A stretch of DNA of 50,669 nt from an uncultured Bacteroidota bacterium (GTDB lineage Bacteria; Bacteroidota; Bacteroidia; Flavobacteriales_F; PHOS-HE28), in NCBI GenBank assembly GCA_902825795.1, contig CADECG010000006.1:1-50669 (forward strand), in the 5' to 3' direction. The notes under the pieces are model-generated. The model searched no databases, had not been told where the DNA came from, and saw only the letters and a program-made list of their open reading frames with translations. The position numbers and the translations under genes were made by a program. Positions within the stretch are counted from its first letter, which is position 1, and each line of letters starts with the position of its first letter. Shown here piece after piece: positions 34,080-42,288 of this stretch.

Positions 34080-34132
34080 GTGTTCAACCCGATTCTGCGG
34101 GAGCGCAAAGCTGCTCAGCAACGCGGGATCAC

Positions 34133-34140
34133 CAACTTCG
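34133..34140 (+). promoter_or_regulatory. -7 promoter box variant
   Basis: CAACTTCG, one mismatch from TAnnTTnG, followed by CCCTCCC, 19 bases upstream of the dapD ATG at 34160. This supports the 34160 start over the later in-frame ATGs. Confidence 0.4.
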
Positions 34141-34159
34141 CCCTCCCGACAAGACCGGG

Positions 34160-34975
34160 ATGTACCACATGCATGAAATGATCGAACTGGCGTGGAACGA
34201 CCGCAACCTGCTGCGCGACGCCGACGTGGTGGCCCATATTGAAGCGGTGATCGCCAAGCTGGACCGGGGTGAGATCCGTGTGGCCGAACCTGCAGGCGAC
34301 ACGTGGCAAGTGAACGACTGGGTGAAGAAGGCGGTGATCATGTACTTCCCTATCCGCCAAATGCACACCATGGAAGTGGGGCCGCTCGAGTTCCACGACA
34401 AGATGAAGTTGAAGCACGGCTATGCCCAACTGGGCGTGCGTGTTGTGCCCCATGCCGTTGCGCGTTATGGCGCATTCCTCGCAAGGGGAGTGATCCTGAT
34501 GCCGAGCTACGTCAACATCGGCGCGTATGTGGACGAGGGGACGATGGTGGATACATGGGCAACGGTGGGTAGCTGCGCGCAGATCGGCAAAGGCGTTCAC
34601 TTGAGCGGTGGTGTCGGTATCGGTGGCGTGCTGGAGCCGGTGCAAGCCGCGCCGGTGATCATCGAGGACGGCTGTTTCATCGGATCACGCGCGATCGTGG
34701 TGGAAGGTGTCCGCGTTGGCAAGGAAGCCGTGCTCGGTGCCAACGTGGTGCTCACGGGCAGCACGCGCATCATTGATGTGACCGGTCCTGAACCGAAGGA
34801 AACCAAGGGCTATGTGCCGCCGCGTTCCGTGGTGATCCCGGGTTCCATCCCGAAGAAATTCCCCGCTGGCGAATTCGGTGTGCCGTGTGCGCTGATCATC
34901 GGTACGCGCAAGGAGAGCACGGACAAGAAGACCTCGCTCAACGACGCACTGCGCGAGCACAACGTGGCGGTGTGA
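34160..34975 (+). CDS. dapD: Tetrahydrodipicolinate N-succinyltransferase
   Basis: A 271-residue left-handed beta-helix enzyme. The N-terminal domain (MIELAWNDRNLLRD, RVAEPAGDTWQVNDWVKKAV) leads into hexapeptide repeats (LMPSYVNIGAYVDEGTMVDT, VGSCAQIGKGVHLSGGVGIG, FIGSRAIVVEGVRVGKEAVL). It succinylates tetrahydrodipicolinate in the lysine/diaminopimelate pathway. Homologues end in a similar KTSLNDALRE tail. Other Dap genes are not in the window. The stop overlaps the next gene's GTG by 4 bases, so the glycosyltransferase and the membrane protein after it are probably coupled to it. Confidence 0.93.
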   Translation: MYHMHEMIELAWNDRNLLRDADVVAHIEAVIAKLDRGEIRVAEPAGDTWQVNDWVKKAVIMYFPIRQMHTMEVGPLEFHDKMKLKHGYAQLGVRVVPHAVARYGAFLARGVILMPSYVNIGAYVDEGTMVDTWATVGSCAQIGKGVHLSGGVGIGGVLEPVQAAPVIIEDGCFIGSRAIVVEGVRVGKEAVLGANVVLTGSTRIIDVTGPEPKETKGYVPPRSVVIPGSIPKKFPAGEFGVPCALIIGTRKESTDKKTSLNDALREHNVAV

Positions 34976-35973
34976 AGCGATTCCTGGTCATACAGACCGC
35001 CTTCTTGGGCGATGCGGTGCTGGCCACCGCAGTGCTGGAGAAGTTGCACGCCTTCTTCCCGGATGCGGCCATCGATATGGTGGTGCGCAAGGGGAACGAG
35101 GGCTTGTTCGATGGTCATCCTTTCCTGCGGAAGCTGTTCGTCTGGGATAAGCAGACCAATAAGACCATCAACCTTTTCCGCTTGATCGGCGATCTGCGGA
35201 AGTCGCGGTACGATCATGTGATCAACTGCCAGCGCTTCTTTAGCACCGGACTGGTGACAGTGCTTGCGCGGGCAAAAGAGAAAGTCGGCTACGACAAAAA
35301 CCCGCTCAGCTTCCTGTTCTCCCGCATTGTGCTGCACGTGATCCCCGGTGGACTGGAGAAACGCAACCCCGACGGCCTGCACGAAGTGGATCGCCTGAAC
35401 GCACTGATCGAACACATCACGGACAAGTCGAGGCCGCTGCCGGCGTTGTATCCTACCTCAAAGGACATCGCCGACCGCGATACGCAGATCGGCAGCCGAC
35501 CGGCGAAATACGTGTGCATCGCTCCGGCCTCGGTGTGGTTCACCAAGCAGTGGCCAGCGGCCAAGTGGGTGGACCTGATCAAACAAATACCTGCGGATGT
35601 TCGGGTACTGCTGATCGGTGCGTCCAGCGATACTCCCCTATGTCAACAGATCATCACAAGCGCTGGGCGTGGTGAAGTGTTGGTTGGAAAGCTCACCCTG
35701 CTCGCCACCGCCGCACTGATGCAAGGTGCGCACATGAACTACGTGAACGACAGCGCCCCGCTGCACATCGCCTCGGCCATGAATGCGCCGGTCACCGCCA
35801 TCTTCTGTAGCACGGTGGCTGCTTTCGGTTTCGGGCCGCTGCGCGCGAACGGGCGCATTGCTGAGACCACCGAGGAATTGGATTGCAGGCCCTGCGGGCT
35901 GCATGGGCACCAAGAATGCCCGAAGGGGCATTTCCGGTGTGCCCTAGGTGTTGAAGTGGCTTCCTTATCATGA
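34972..35973 (+). CDS. Glycosyltransferase family 9 (heptosyltransferase-like)
   Basis: A 333-residue GT-B enzyme. FLVIQTAFLGDAVLATAVLE at the N-terminus, the central IAPASVWFTKQWPAAKWVDL, and the C-terminal NYVNDSAPLHIASAMNAPVT then AIFCSTVAAFGFGPL are typical of ADP-heptose:LPS heptosyltransferases. It probably adds a heptose or related sugar to lipopolysaccharide core on the cytoplasmic face. The GTG at 34972 overlaps the dapD stop (GTGA) and is the only start giving the standard N-terminus; a longer frame upstream lies inside dapD. Confidence 0.9.
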   Translation: MKRFLVIQTAFLGDAVLATAVLEKLHAFFPDAAIDMVVRKGNEGLFDGHPFLRKLFVWDKQTNKTINLFRLIGDLRKSRYDHVINCQRFFSTGLVTVLARAKEKVGYDKNPLSFLFSRIVLHVIPGGLEKRNPDGLHEVDRLNALIEHITDKSRPLPALYPTSKDIADRDTQIGSRPAKYVCIAPASVWFTKQWPAAKWVDLIKQIPADVRVLLIGASSDTPLCQQIITSAGRGEVLVGKLTLLATAALMQGAHMNYVNDSAPLHIASAMNAPVTAIFCSTVAAFGFGPLRANGRIAETTEELDCRPCGLHGHQECPKGHFRCALGVEVASLS

Positions 35974-36395
35974 AGGCGTTACGACTCGTCATTCTTGGTC
36001 TCTCTGGCTTGATCATTCCGACCATGTACGACTTGCTCGCACACCTCATCAGTCAATTCCATACATCACGCGTTCATAGTCTCTTGGGATTCGGCATTTG
36101 GTATCACTATACCTCATACGCCTTGATCCTTGCCCTGCCCGTCTCCATCGGGGTGGGACAATTGTGGTTCAAATGGAACTGGAAGAGGTGGATGCCGCAT
36201 CTAATACTTCTCGTCGGGTTGGCAGTATGGGCATCCTACCCTGCTAGTTCGCACCCACTGCGCACAGGACTGTTCATGGTATGCGCATTCTTTTCCATTG
36301 TGGTCCGCTGGTTCGCTGACTGGCTGATCATGCCAACCAGTTCGCGCGCCTTGAATGCAGAAGGTCCTTCTTCGGCAGAGCCCGCTAACTCTTAA
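35970..36395 (+). CDS. Small membrane protein, unknown
   Basis: A 141-residue protein with about four predicted membrane helices (ALRLVILGLSGLIIPTMYDL, YTSYALILALPVSIGVGQLW, MPHLILLVGLAVWASYPA, GLFMVCAFFSIVVRW). No family recognised. It overlaps the glycosyltransferase stop by 4 bases, so may share its operon. Its AT content is higher than its neighbours', as is common for membrane proteins. Its last 11 bases overlap the convergent gene at 36385. Confidence 0.6.
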   Translation: MKALRLVILGLSGLIIPTMYDLLAHLISQFHTSRVHSLLGFGIWYHYTSYALILALPVSIGVGQLWFKWNWKRWMPHLILLVGLAVWASYPASSHPLRTGLFMVCAFFSIVVRWFADWLIMPTSSRALNAEGPSSAEPANS

Positions 36396-37773
36396 CAAAC
36401 GACAGTCGCTCAACGCGGTCGTCATTTCGCACCTCAAGTATGTAGTGGCCTGGAGTGAGCCCATGGACAGGAACGACCAACTGTCCTGCTGCGCTGCTGA
36501 CAACATTCCTCTCAAGCACCACGCGACCCATCCTATCCAGCACACGCGTCATTGTACCGCCAGTGCTTTGACTGGTGAGTGAAACGTTCAAGACGTCGTT
36601 CGCCGGTTGAGGCCAAAGGCGGATCGGACTTGTTTGAACGATGGAGAGACCCGTGCTGATACCCGAAAATGCCAAGTCATCCAAGTACAGCACCGATCCG
36701 GGGTTCGATCCAGCGTATACCTGAAGCACGAGTGTATCCGGTGCTTGGAACAAAAGAATGGGCGCACCGGTGAAGGTCCAGACCGCCGCAGCACTGGTGA
36801 TCTGCAAGTAGGCTTGCTCCAACAGCAACCCGTTCTTGATGAAAAGCGCGGCCACGCCCGCCGTGTCCGTGCCGACCGGGGCGTATTGGTAGAAAGCGGT
36901 CATCAACGAAGGCGTGTCGTTGTATGGGATACCCGAGAACAGCCCCGCGCCGAACAGATCGCCATTGGTAATGATCCCGGGCAGCGTATCACCGCCGAGG
37001 TCGATCGTTTCCATGCGAATGGAATAGCTGCCCGCGTGGGCAATGGAACTCTTGGTGATCGGGGTATATCCCAATTGTGCCAACAACGGATTGAACGTTG
37101 TCCAGCCATCGGGTTCCTCCGTGGTGATGTCCGTCCAATCCTCCATGCCGTTGTTCGGAAGCAGGTCCGGGTTAAGTACCGTCGTACTCGTGAGTTGCAG
37201 ATCATCCACTTCGATCCACGAACCAGCGGCGATGCCGGCCACCGAAAAAGGGTTGCTGCTGGTAATGGCGACCAGAACGCTGTCCGGGGTTACGGGCACA
37301 CCACCGTTCACAGGATGGCTGAACGATGTCCATTGCGTTTGAACGCCGCCGATCAAATGAACGATGGTGTCAACAGCGATCCCGTTGTTCCAAAGCAACA
37401 AGTAGATCATGGCCGAGTCGTTGGGCATCAGGCTATAGCGGTACCAGCCCTCCATAGCGTCCACAGCGGTTGTGAACGGTACGCCTTCGACGGGGGATTG
37501 ACCTGCGAAGTTCCCGTGGAGTATGAAGCCGAATGTGGTGGCCGCGCCAACGGTAACGGTTTCCAAATGCGCGGCATACTGCCCGACTTGTCCGCCGACC
37601 CTAGTGGTGGTGGAAGTTCCCGGTATCTGGTAATTCCCGTTCTGCCACACGTCGATGTTCCGATAAGCAAGCACATCGGTCCACGACTCGAACGTGCCAT
37701 TGGTGATCTGTTGACCACTGACCAACAGGGCAGCCGAAATGAAGATGCCCGAAAGGCCTATCCGTAAGGTCAT
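36385..37773 (-). CDS. T9SS-secreted protein with paired carbohydrate-binding-like modules
   Basis: A 462-residue secreted protein with a signal peptide (MTLRIGLSGIFISAALLVSG, then QQ). Two repeats of a jelly-roll-like module are visible: one begins ITNGTFESWTDVLAYRNIDV, the other LLPNNGMEDWTDITTEEPDG, each followed by a YSIRMET/YAAHLET-type strand, and each ends with a (I/L)xxDDL strand. The C-terminal 75 residues (IRLWPQPANDVLNVSLTSQS, MTRVLDRMGRVVLE, LTPGHYILEVRNDD, LSFVKS) are a T9SS sorting domain. Probably a surface lectin-like protein. The start at 37773 lies 20 bases after a TAGTTTCG promoter; an extended frame would run through two promoters. Confidence 0.87.
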   Translation of the reverse strand: MTLRIGLSGIFISAALLVSGQQITNGTFESWTDVLAYRNIDVWQNGNYQIPGTSTTTRVGGQVGQYAAHLETVTVGAATTFGFILHGNFAGQSPVEGVPFTTAVDAMEGWYRYSLMPNDSAMIYLLLWNNGIAVDTIVHLIGGVQTQWTSFSHPVNGGVPVTPDSVLVAITSSNPFSVAGIAAGSWIEVDDLQLTSTTVLNPDLLPNNGMEDWTDITTEEPDGWTTFNPLLAQLGYTPITKSSIAHAGSYSIRMETIDLGGDTLPGIITNGDLFGAGLFSGIPYNDTPSLMTAFYQYAPVGTDTAGVAALFIKNGLLLEQAYLQITSAAAVWTFTGAPILLFQAPDTLVLQVYAGSNPGSVLYLDDLAFSGISTGLSIVQTSPIRLWPQPANDVLNVSLTSQSTGGTMTRVLDRMGRVVLERNVVSSAAGQLVVPVHGLTPGHYILEVRNDDRVERLSFVKS

Positions 37774-37793
37774 GAACAGTGTGGTTGGGGATC

Positions 37794-37801
37794 CGAAACT
37801 A
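37794..37801 (-). promoter_or_regulatory. -7 promoter box (leftward member of divergent pair)
   Basis: TAGTTTCG leftward, 20 bases upstream of the T9SS cargo start at 37773, followed by GATCCCC. The rightward cca box starts 29 bases away. Confidence 0.6.
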
Positions 37802-37830
37802 CTGTCCATAGCAAGGCGAACGGCGCCCTC

Positions 37831-37838
37831 TACTTTCG
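37831..37838 (+). promoter_or_regulatory. cca: -7 promoter box (rightward member of divergent pair)
   Basis: TACTTTCG followed by CGCCCC, 44 bases upstream of the cca ATG at 37883. Its core regions must overlap those of the leftward promoter at 37794-37801. Confidence 0.6.
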
Positions 37839-37882
37839 CGCCCCTATCCGTGGAACAGCGCGCGCACTCCTTCATCCTCGAT

Positions 37883-39322
37883 ATGTCCCGGCTGGACGGC
37901 GTTGTGGAGCAACCACTGTTCGCTGCAGTAATGGCCGAGGCCAAGGCCCAAGACGTTCCAGCGTTCGCTATCGGGGGCTACGTGCGCGACCTCATTCTTG
38001 GCCGCTCATGTAAGGACATCGACTTTGTTGTTGAAGGGGACGGCATCACCTTCGCGGAGGCCGTGGCAACGCGGCTTTCCGCAGGCCCGGTGCACGTGTT
38101 CAAGAACTTCGGGACAGCGATGTTCATGCACAACGATGTGCAGGTGGAATTCGTCGGGGCGCGCAAAGAGAGCTACAGCCGCAACAGCCGGAAGCCGGAA
38201 GTAGCGCCCGGCACGATCCGCGATGACCAAGAGCGCCGGGACTTCACCATCAATGCACTGGCCATTTCGCTCAACGCGGGCAGCACCGGCGCTTTGGTGG
38301 ATCCTTTCGGCGGCATACTCGATCTGGAGCGCGGCATATTGCGCACACCGCTCGACCCGAACGTCACCTACAGCGACGACCCATTGCGCATGATGCGCGC
38401 GGTACGCTTCGCCACGCAGCTCGGGTTCACCATCGAGCGGGAGAGCTTCGATGCGATCATCAGGAACGCGGACCGCTTGGACATCATCAGCGCCGAACGC
38501 ATCCACACGGAACTGAACAAGATCATCAGTTGTCCAGTGCCGAGCGCAGGGTTCCTGCTATTGCGAGACAGCGGCTTATTGGTTCGCTTCTTCCCGGAAT
38601 TCCTCGAACTGCAGGGCGCCGAGGAGAAATTCGGCATCGGGCACAAGGACAACTTCTACCACACCTTGCAAGTGCTCGACAACGTATGCGCGAAGAGCAA
38701 CGACCTGTGGCTGCGCTGGGCTGCGATCCTGCACGATATCGCCAAGCCGAAAACCAAGCGGTTCGATGCTGAGCACGGCTGGACGTTCCACGGGCACGAG
38801 GACAAAGGCGCGCGCATGGTGCCAGGTATTTTCCGACGATTGAAGCTTCCGCTGGACGACCAAATGCGCTTCGTGCAGAAACTCGTGGCGTTGCACCTGA
38901 GGCCCATTGCCCTTACCAAAGAGATCGTTACCGACAGTGCCATCCGCCGACTGCTCTTCGATGCCGGCGACGACATCGACGCGTTGATGATCCTGTGCCA
39001 GGCAGATATCACCAGCAAGAACGAGAAGAAGAAGGATCGCTATTTGCGCAACTACGAATTGGTAATGCGCAAGTTGGCCGAGGTGGAAGAGAAGGACCGT
39101 GTACGCAACTTCCAACCGCCGATCACCGGGCAGGATATCATGGCGGCCTTCAACATCCCGCCCTGCAAGTTCATCGGCGACATCAAAACAGTGATCAAGG
39201 ACGCGATCTTGGACGGCAAGATCCAGAACGACCGGACGGAAGCATGGGGGTTGATGGTGGAGGAAGGAAGACGCTTGGGGCTTACGCTAGTGCTTGGAGC
39301 AAGCTCCGAACCGGCACCCTGA
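37883..39322 (+). CDS. cca: CCA-adding tRNA nucleotidyltransferase
   Basis: The 479-residue enzyme has the class II nucleotidyltransferase fold. FAIGGYVRDLILGRSCKDID and FVVEGDG (residues about 24-50) carry the GG and DxD metal-binding motifs; RRDFTINALAIS and DPLRMMRAVRFATQLGF follow as family motifs; a C-terminal HD domain is marked by LHDIAKPKTKRF. It adds CCA to tRNA 3' ends. The start at 37883 gives an N-terminus (MSRLDGVVEQPLFAAVMAEA) like Bacteroidota homologues; a GTG at 37850 is possible, and the longest frame runs into the promoter region. Confidence 0.93.
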   Translation: MSRLDGVVEQPLFAAVMAEAKAQDVPAFAIGGYVRDLILGRSCKDIDFVVEGDGITFAEAVATRLSAGPVHVFKNFGTAMFMHNDVQVEFVGARKESYSRNSRKPEVAPGTIRDDQERRDFTINALAISLNAGSTGALVDPFGGILDLERGILRTPLDPNVTYSDDPLRMMRAVRFATQLGFTIERESFDAIIRNADRLDIISAERIHTELNKIISCPVPSAGFLLLRDSGLLVRFFPEFLELQGAEEKFGIGHKDNFYHTLQVLDNVCAKSNDLWLRWAAILHDIAKPKTKRFDAEHGWTFHGHEDKGARMVPGIFRRLKLPLDDQMRFVQKLVALHLRPIALTKEIVTDSAIRRLLFDAGDDIDALMILCQADITSKNEKKKDRYLRNYELVMRKLAEVEEKDRVRNFQPPITGQDIMAAFNIPPCKFIGDIKTVIKDAILDGKIQNDRTEAWGLMVEEGRRLGLTLVLGASSEPAP

Positions 39323-39357
39323 TCCCAAGGATGACTTCCGCCAGTGCCGGACCCGAT

Positions 39358-39365
39358 TAGTTTCG
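39358..39365 (+). promoter_or_regulatory. -7 promoter box
   Basis: TAGTTTCG followed by a GC-rich stretch, 50 bases upstream of the ATG at 39416. Confidence 0.55.
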
Positions 39366-39415
39366 CGGCGGCTTCTGCCATTCCACGCTGCTGTTCACTG
39401 CCACTCGCACTACCC

Positions 39416-40027
39416 ATGCGCATCTACCGGTTCCGTGTTCTGATCGAAGACAAGAGCGAGGCTTTCCGCGACATCGAGATCCGCAACGAACAGTCGTTCC
39501 TCGACCTGCACAAGGCGATCAAGAAGGCCTTCGGCTTCAAGGGCGAGGAGATGGCCAGTTTCTACGTGAGCGATGAGGGTTGGGGAAAAGGCACCGAGAT
39601 CCCGTTGGCCGATCTGGGGTTCGGGGAGGACGGCGGTGCGGTACCCGCGTTGATGCACGAGGTGCTGATCAGCGACCACATGCGCAGCACGAAGCAGCGC
39701 TACATCTATGTGTACGACTTCCTGCTCAACTGGAACTTCATGGTGGAATTGGTGCACGCCGCCGAACCGGTGAAGGGCAAACGTTATCCGCAAGTGGTGT
39801 TCAGCCAAGGCGAAGCCCCCGGTGAGATGAGCCGTATGGATCCGCTCCTCCTGCCAGGCACCTACACGGATGAAGAAGGCGAGAACATGCGGGAGGAAGC
39901 CGAGGAGATCTATGATGCCGATGAGGACATGGGCCACGGTGCCGATGAAGGCGAGGAGCATGATGACTTCGGCCACGGCGAGGACGATGGACTGAGCGGC
40001 CACGAACAGTTGCCCGAGGAATACTGA
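39416..40027 (+). CDS. pRiA4b ORF-3-like protein
   Basis: A 203-residue protein of the plasmid pRiA4b ORF-3 (IS1096 passenger) fold. RFRVLIEDKSEAFRDIEIRN (residues about 4-23), FLDLHKAIKKAFGF, SFYVSDEGWGKGTEI and YVYDFLLNWNFMVELV match the family, and the C-terminus is a long acidic tail (GENMREEAEEIYDADEDMGH onward). The biochemical role is unknown. The start at 39416 is chosen because MRIYRFRVLIED matches homologues; an earlier in-frame ATG would begin before the transcript start. It is 14 bases upstream of miaA and likely cotranscribed. Confidence 0.85.
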   Translation: MRIYRFRVLIEDKSEAFRDIEIRNEQSFLDLHKAIKKAFGFKGEEMASFYVSDEGWGKGTEIPLADLGFGEDGGAVPALMHEVLISDHMRSTKQRYIYVYDFLLNWNFMVELVHAAEPVKGKRYPQVVFSQGEAPGEMSRMDPLLLPGTYTDEEGENMREEAEEIYDADEDMGHGADEGEEHDDFGHGEDDGLSGHEQLPEEY

Positions 40028-40041
40028 TCGGATCCACGGAC

Positions 40042-41001
40042 ATGACGGACCAGCAGCGCATGTCACCTCGAGATCGATCAGGAGACGAGGAGCCTGTGCT
40101 GGGAACCCTGATCGTGATCTGCGGCCCGACCGCAAGCGGCAAAACCGCCGCCGCCGTTGCACTGGCAGAACACTTCAACACTGAAATAGTGAGCGCCGAC
40201 GCGCGGCAGTTCTACCGTGCCTTACGCATTGGTGCCGCGCTTCCAAGCGCTGCTGAGCTGCAGCAGGTGCCGCATCACTTCGTCGGCAACCTCGATGTAT
40301 CAGAGTCCATGAGCTCGGGGGCCTATGAACGCGCCGCGGTGCCGGTGATCGAGGAACTGCTGGGCAAACGCGGTATCGCAGTACTGGTGGGCGGAAGTGG
40401 CTTGTACATCGACGCGGTGCTCCACGGCTTCGACCCGATGCCGCTGGGCGATAACCGGATACGCACCGAACTACAGGAACGCTTCCGGAAGCACGGGCTC
40501 GATCCGTTGTTGGAACGGTTGGCTCAACTGGATCCGGCCATCATGGAACGCATCGACACGCATAACCCGCACCGTGTGATCCGTGCGCTGGAGGTTTGCC
40601 TTGCCAGCGGTAGACCGTTCAGCGCCCAGCGCACCGGGCATTCGAAGGCTCGAGCGTGGCGCACGGTGCGCATCGCGATGCAAGTGCCAAGAGCAGATCT
40701 CTACGCGCGCATCGATGCGCGCTTCGACGCAATGATCGAAAATGGGCTCGTCGAGGAGGCCCGAGGTCTGTTGGAACACCGCGCTTTGAACGCCTTACAA
40801 ACCGTAGGCTACAAAGAGCTGTTCGCGCACTTCGATGGGGAGTACACTCTGCCTGAGGCCATTGCCATGGCCAAGCAGCACACCCGCAACTTTGCGAAGC
40901 GCCAGATGACGTGGATCCGAAGGAGCGATGATTGGAACTGGATCGCACCCACCGATAGGACCGCCATGATCAACTTGGTCGAAAGCGAGGTCGCGAAGTA
41001 A
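40042..41001 (+). CDS. miaA: tRNA dimethylallyltransferase
   Basis: The 319-residue enzyme carries LIVICGPTASGKTAAAVALA (P-loop, residues about 24-43), NTEIVSADARQFYRALRIGA, VPHHFVGNLDVSESMSSGAY and the C-terminal core QTVGYKELFAHFDGEYTLPE with NFAKRQMTWIRR. It adds dimethylallyl to A37 of tRNAs reading UNN codons. The N-terminus has about 20 extra residues before the P-loop strand compared with typical members; a later start would trim them. It converges on the phosphatase gene, with stops directly adjacent. Confidence 0.94.
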   Translation: MTDQQRMSPRDRSGDEEPVLGTLIVICGPTASGKTAAAVALAEHFNTEIVSADARQFYRALRIGAALPSAAELQQVPHHFVGNLDVSESMSSGAYERAAVPVIEELLGKRGIAVLVGGSGLYIDAVLHGFDPMPLGDNRIRTELQERFRKHGLDPLLERLAQLDPAIMERIDTHNPHRVIRALEVCLASGRPFSAQRTGHSKARAWRTVRIAMQVPRADLYARIDARFDAMIENGLVEEARGLLEHRALNALQTVGYKELFAHFDGEYTLPEAIAMAKQHTRNFAKRQMTWIRRSDDWNWIAPTDRTAMINLVESEVAK

Positions 41002-42288
41002 TCAGATCCCTAAGCCGACAACCAGAACATCGTCCACTTGATCGCGGTCGATCCTCCATTCGTTGAATGCCTCGTCCAAGGCAGATCGCTGTTGCGCCAT
41101 GTCGTGGTGGCTGGTTTCCAGCAATAGCTTCTTGAACCCTACTGGTTTGATCTTCTTGCCTTCTGCTCCGCCGAACTGGTCGGCAAAACCGTCGGAGAAC
41201 ATATAGAGTTTGTCGCCCGGCAGCAGTTGGATGGAATGACTGGTGAACGCCTTTGCCATGCCGTCCATGAATCCGATCGGCAGCCGATCGCCTTTGGTCT
41301 CGATCAGCTGCGGGGCATCCCCTACCCTGCGGATAACATAAAGCGGGTTCATGGCGCCAGCGAATCGGGCCAAGCGCGTACCATGATCCACGGCTACCAA
41401 CGCGATGTCCATACCGTCGCGCAAATGCGTGCCGTTCTCCGGTCCTTGCAAGGCCTGAACGATCCCTTCACGCAATCGGCCAAGCACGGAGGCTGGATCG
41501 GTAATGCCTTGTTCGAGCACGATGCTGCGCAACAACGAATTGCCGATCACACTGAGGAATGCGCCGGGCACGCCATGTCCTGTGCAATCGGCAACGGCAA
41601 CAAGTACGGTGTTGCCCACGCGAGCTGTCCAATGGAAATCGCCACTGACAATATCGCGCGGCTTGAAAAGGACGAAGGCATCGCTGAACGTGGATCGAAG
41701 TGCGCTTTCAGCCGGGAGCAAGGCATACTGGATCGTGCTGGCATACCGGAGGCTCGCGAGCACCTCGTCGCTCTTGCTGCGCACCAGGTGCTGTTGCTCT
41801 TCCACCGCACGCTGCAACTGCAACCGCTCCCGGATGTCGCGTGCGAAGAGCACCACGGCCGGTCGCTCTCCATGATAGGTGACGGTAGTGCTGCACTCGA
41901 CCGCAACGATCTCGCCAGTAACGGTGCGGAAGGGGATGTCGGAGTACACCGTGCCCTTCTTTTCCCATGCATCGGCGATGCGCATTGCGCTTTGGGCCAA
42001 ATGCTCCGGCGCATGCAGGTCGAAGACTGTAAGGCCCAATAGGCGCTCCTTGGTATGCCCCAACATGCTCGCTGCCCGTGAATTCGTCCGAAGGATCCTG
42101 CCATCAACGAAGTCGATCACGAGGACGGCATCGTTGCTGCCTTCGATCACTTGAGCATAGGCGCTGAGGTCGTTCGTCAAAGTCGCCGCTGTTTCCTGCG
42201 AACGGCGAACGGCGAAACCAAGGCCTACCGTGGCCAACAGCAGTACCCCTGACAGTACGATCCAGATCAAGCCCGTTTCTGCGCCCAT
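41002..42288 (-). CDS. PAS-domain SpoIIE-type protein phosphatase
   Basis: A 428-residue membrane-anchored signalling protein: helix at residues about 6-28 (GLIWIVLSGVLLLATVGLGF), PAS domain about 42-150 (VIEGSNDAVLVIDFVDGRIL and onward), a short coiled-coil linker (LQLQRAVEEQQHLVRSKSDE), and a PPM/SpoIIE phosphatase domain about 195-428 with VAVADCTGHGVPGAFLSVIG, DIALVAVDH and LYMFSDGFADQFGG as metal-binding motifs. Such proteins dephosphorylate anti-sigma-factor antagonists or similar partners. The partner is not in the window. Its start lies 22 bases inside the redoxin gene, so the pair is coupled; the PAS input may sense redox state, a guess based on that neighbour. Confidence 0.87.
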   Translation of the reverse strand: MGAETGLIWIVLSGVLLLATVGLGFAVRRSQETAATLTNDLSAYAQVIEGSNDAVLVIDFVDGRILRTNSRAASMLGHTKERLLGLTVFDLHAPEHLAQSAMRIADAWEKKGTVYSDIPFRTVTGEIVAVECSTTVTYHGERPAVVLFARDIRERLQLQRAVEEQQHLVRSKSDEVLASLRYASTIQYALLPAESALRSTFSDAFVLFKPRDIVSGDFHWTARVGNTVLVAVADCTGHGVPGAFLSVIGNSLLRSIVLEQGITDPASVLGRLREGIVQALQGPENGTHLRDGMDIALVAVDHGTRLARFAGAMNPLYVIRRVGDAPQLIETKGDRLPIGFMDGMAKAFTSHSIQLLPGDKLYMFSDGFADQFGGAEGKKIKPVGFKKLLLETSHHDMAQQRSALDEAFNEWRIDRDQVDDVLVVGLGI

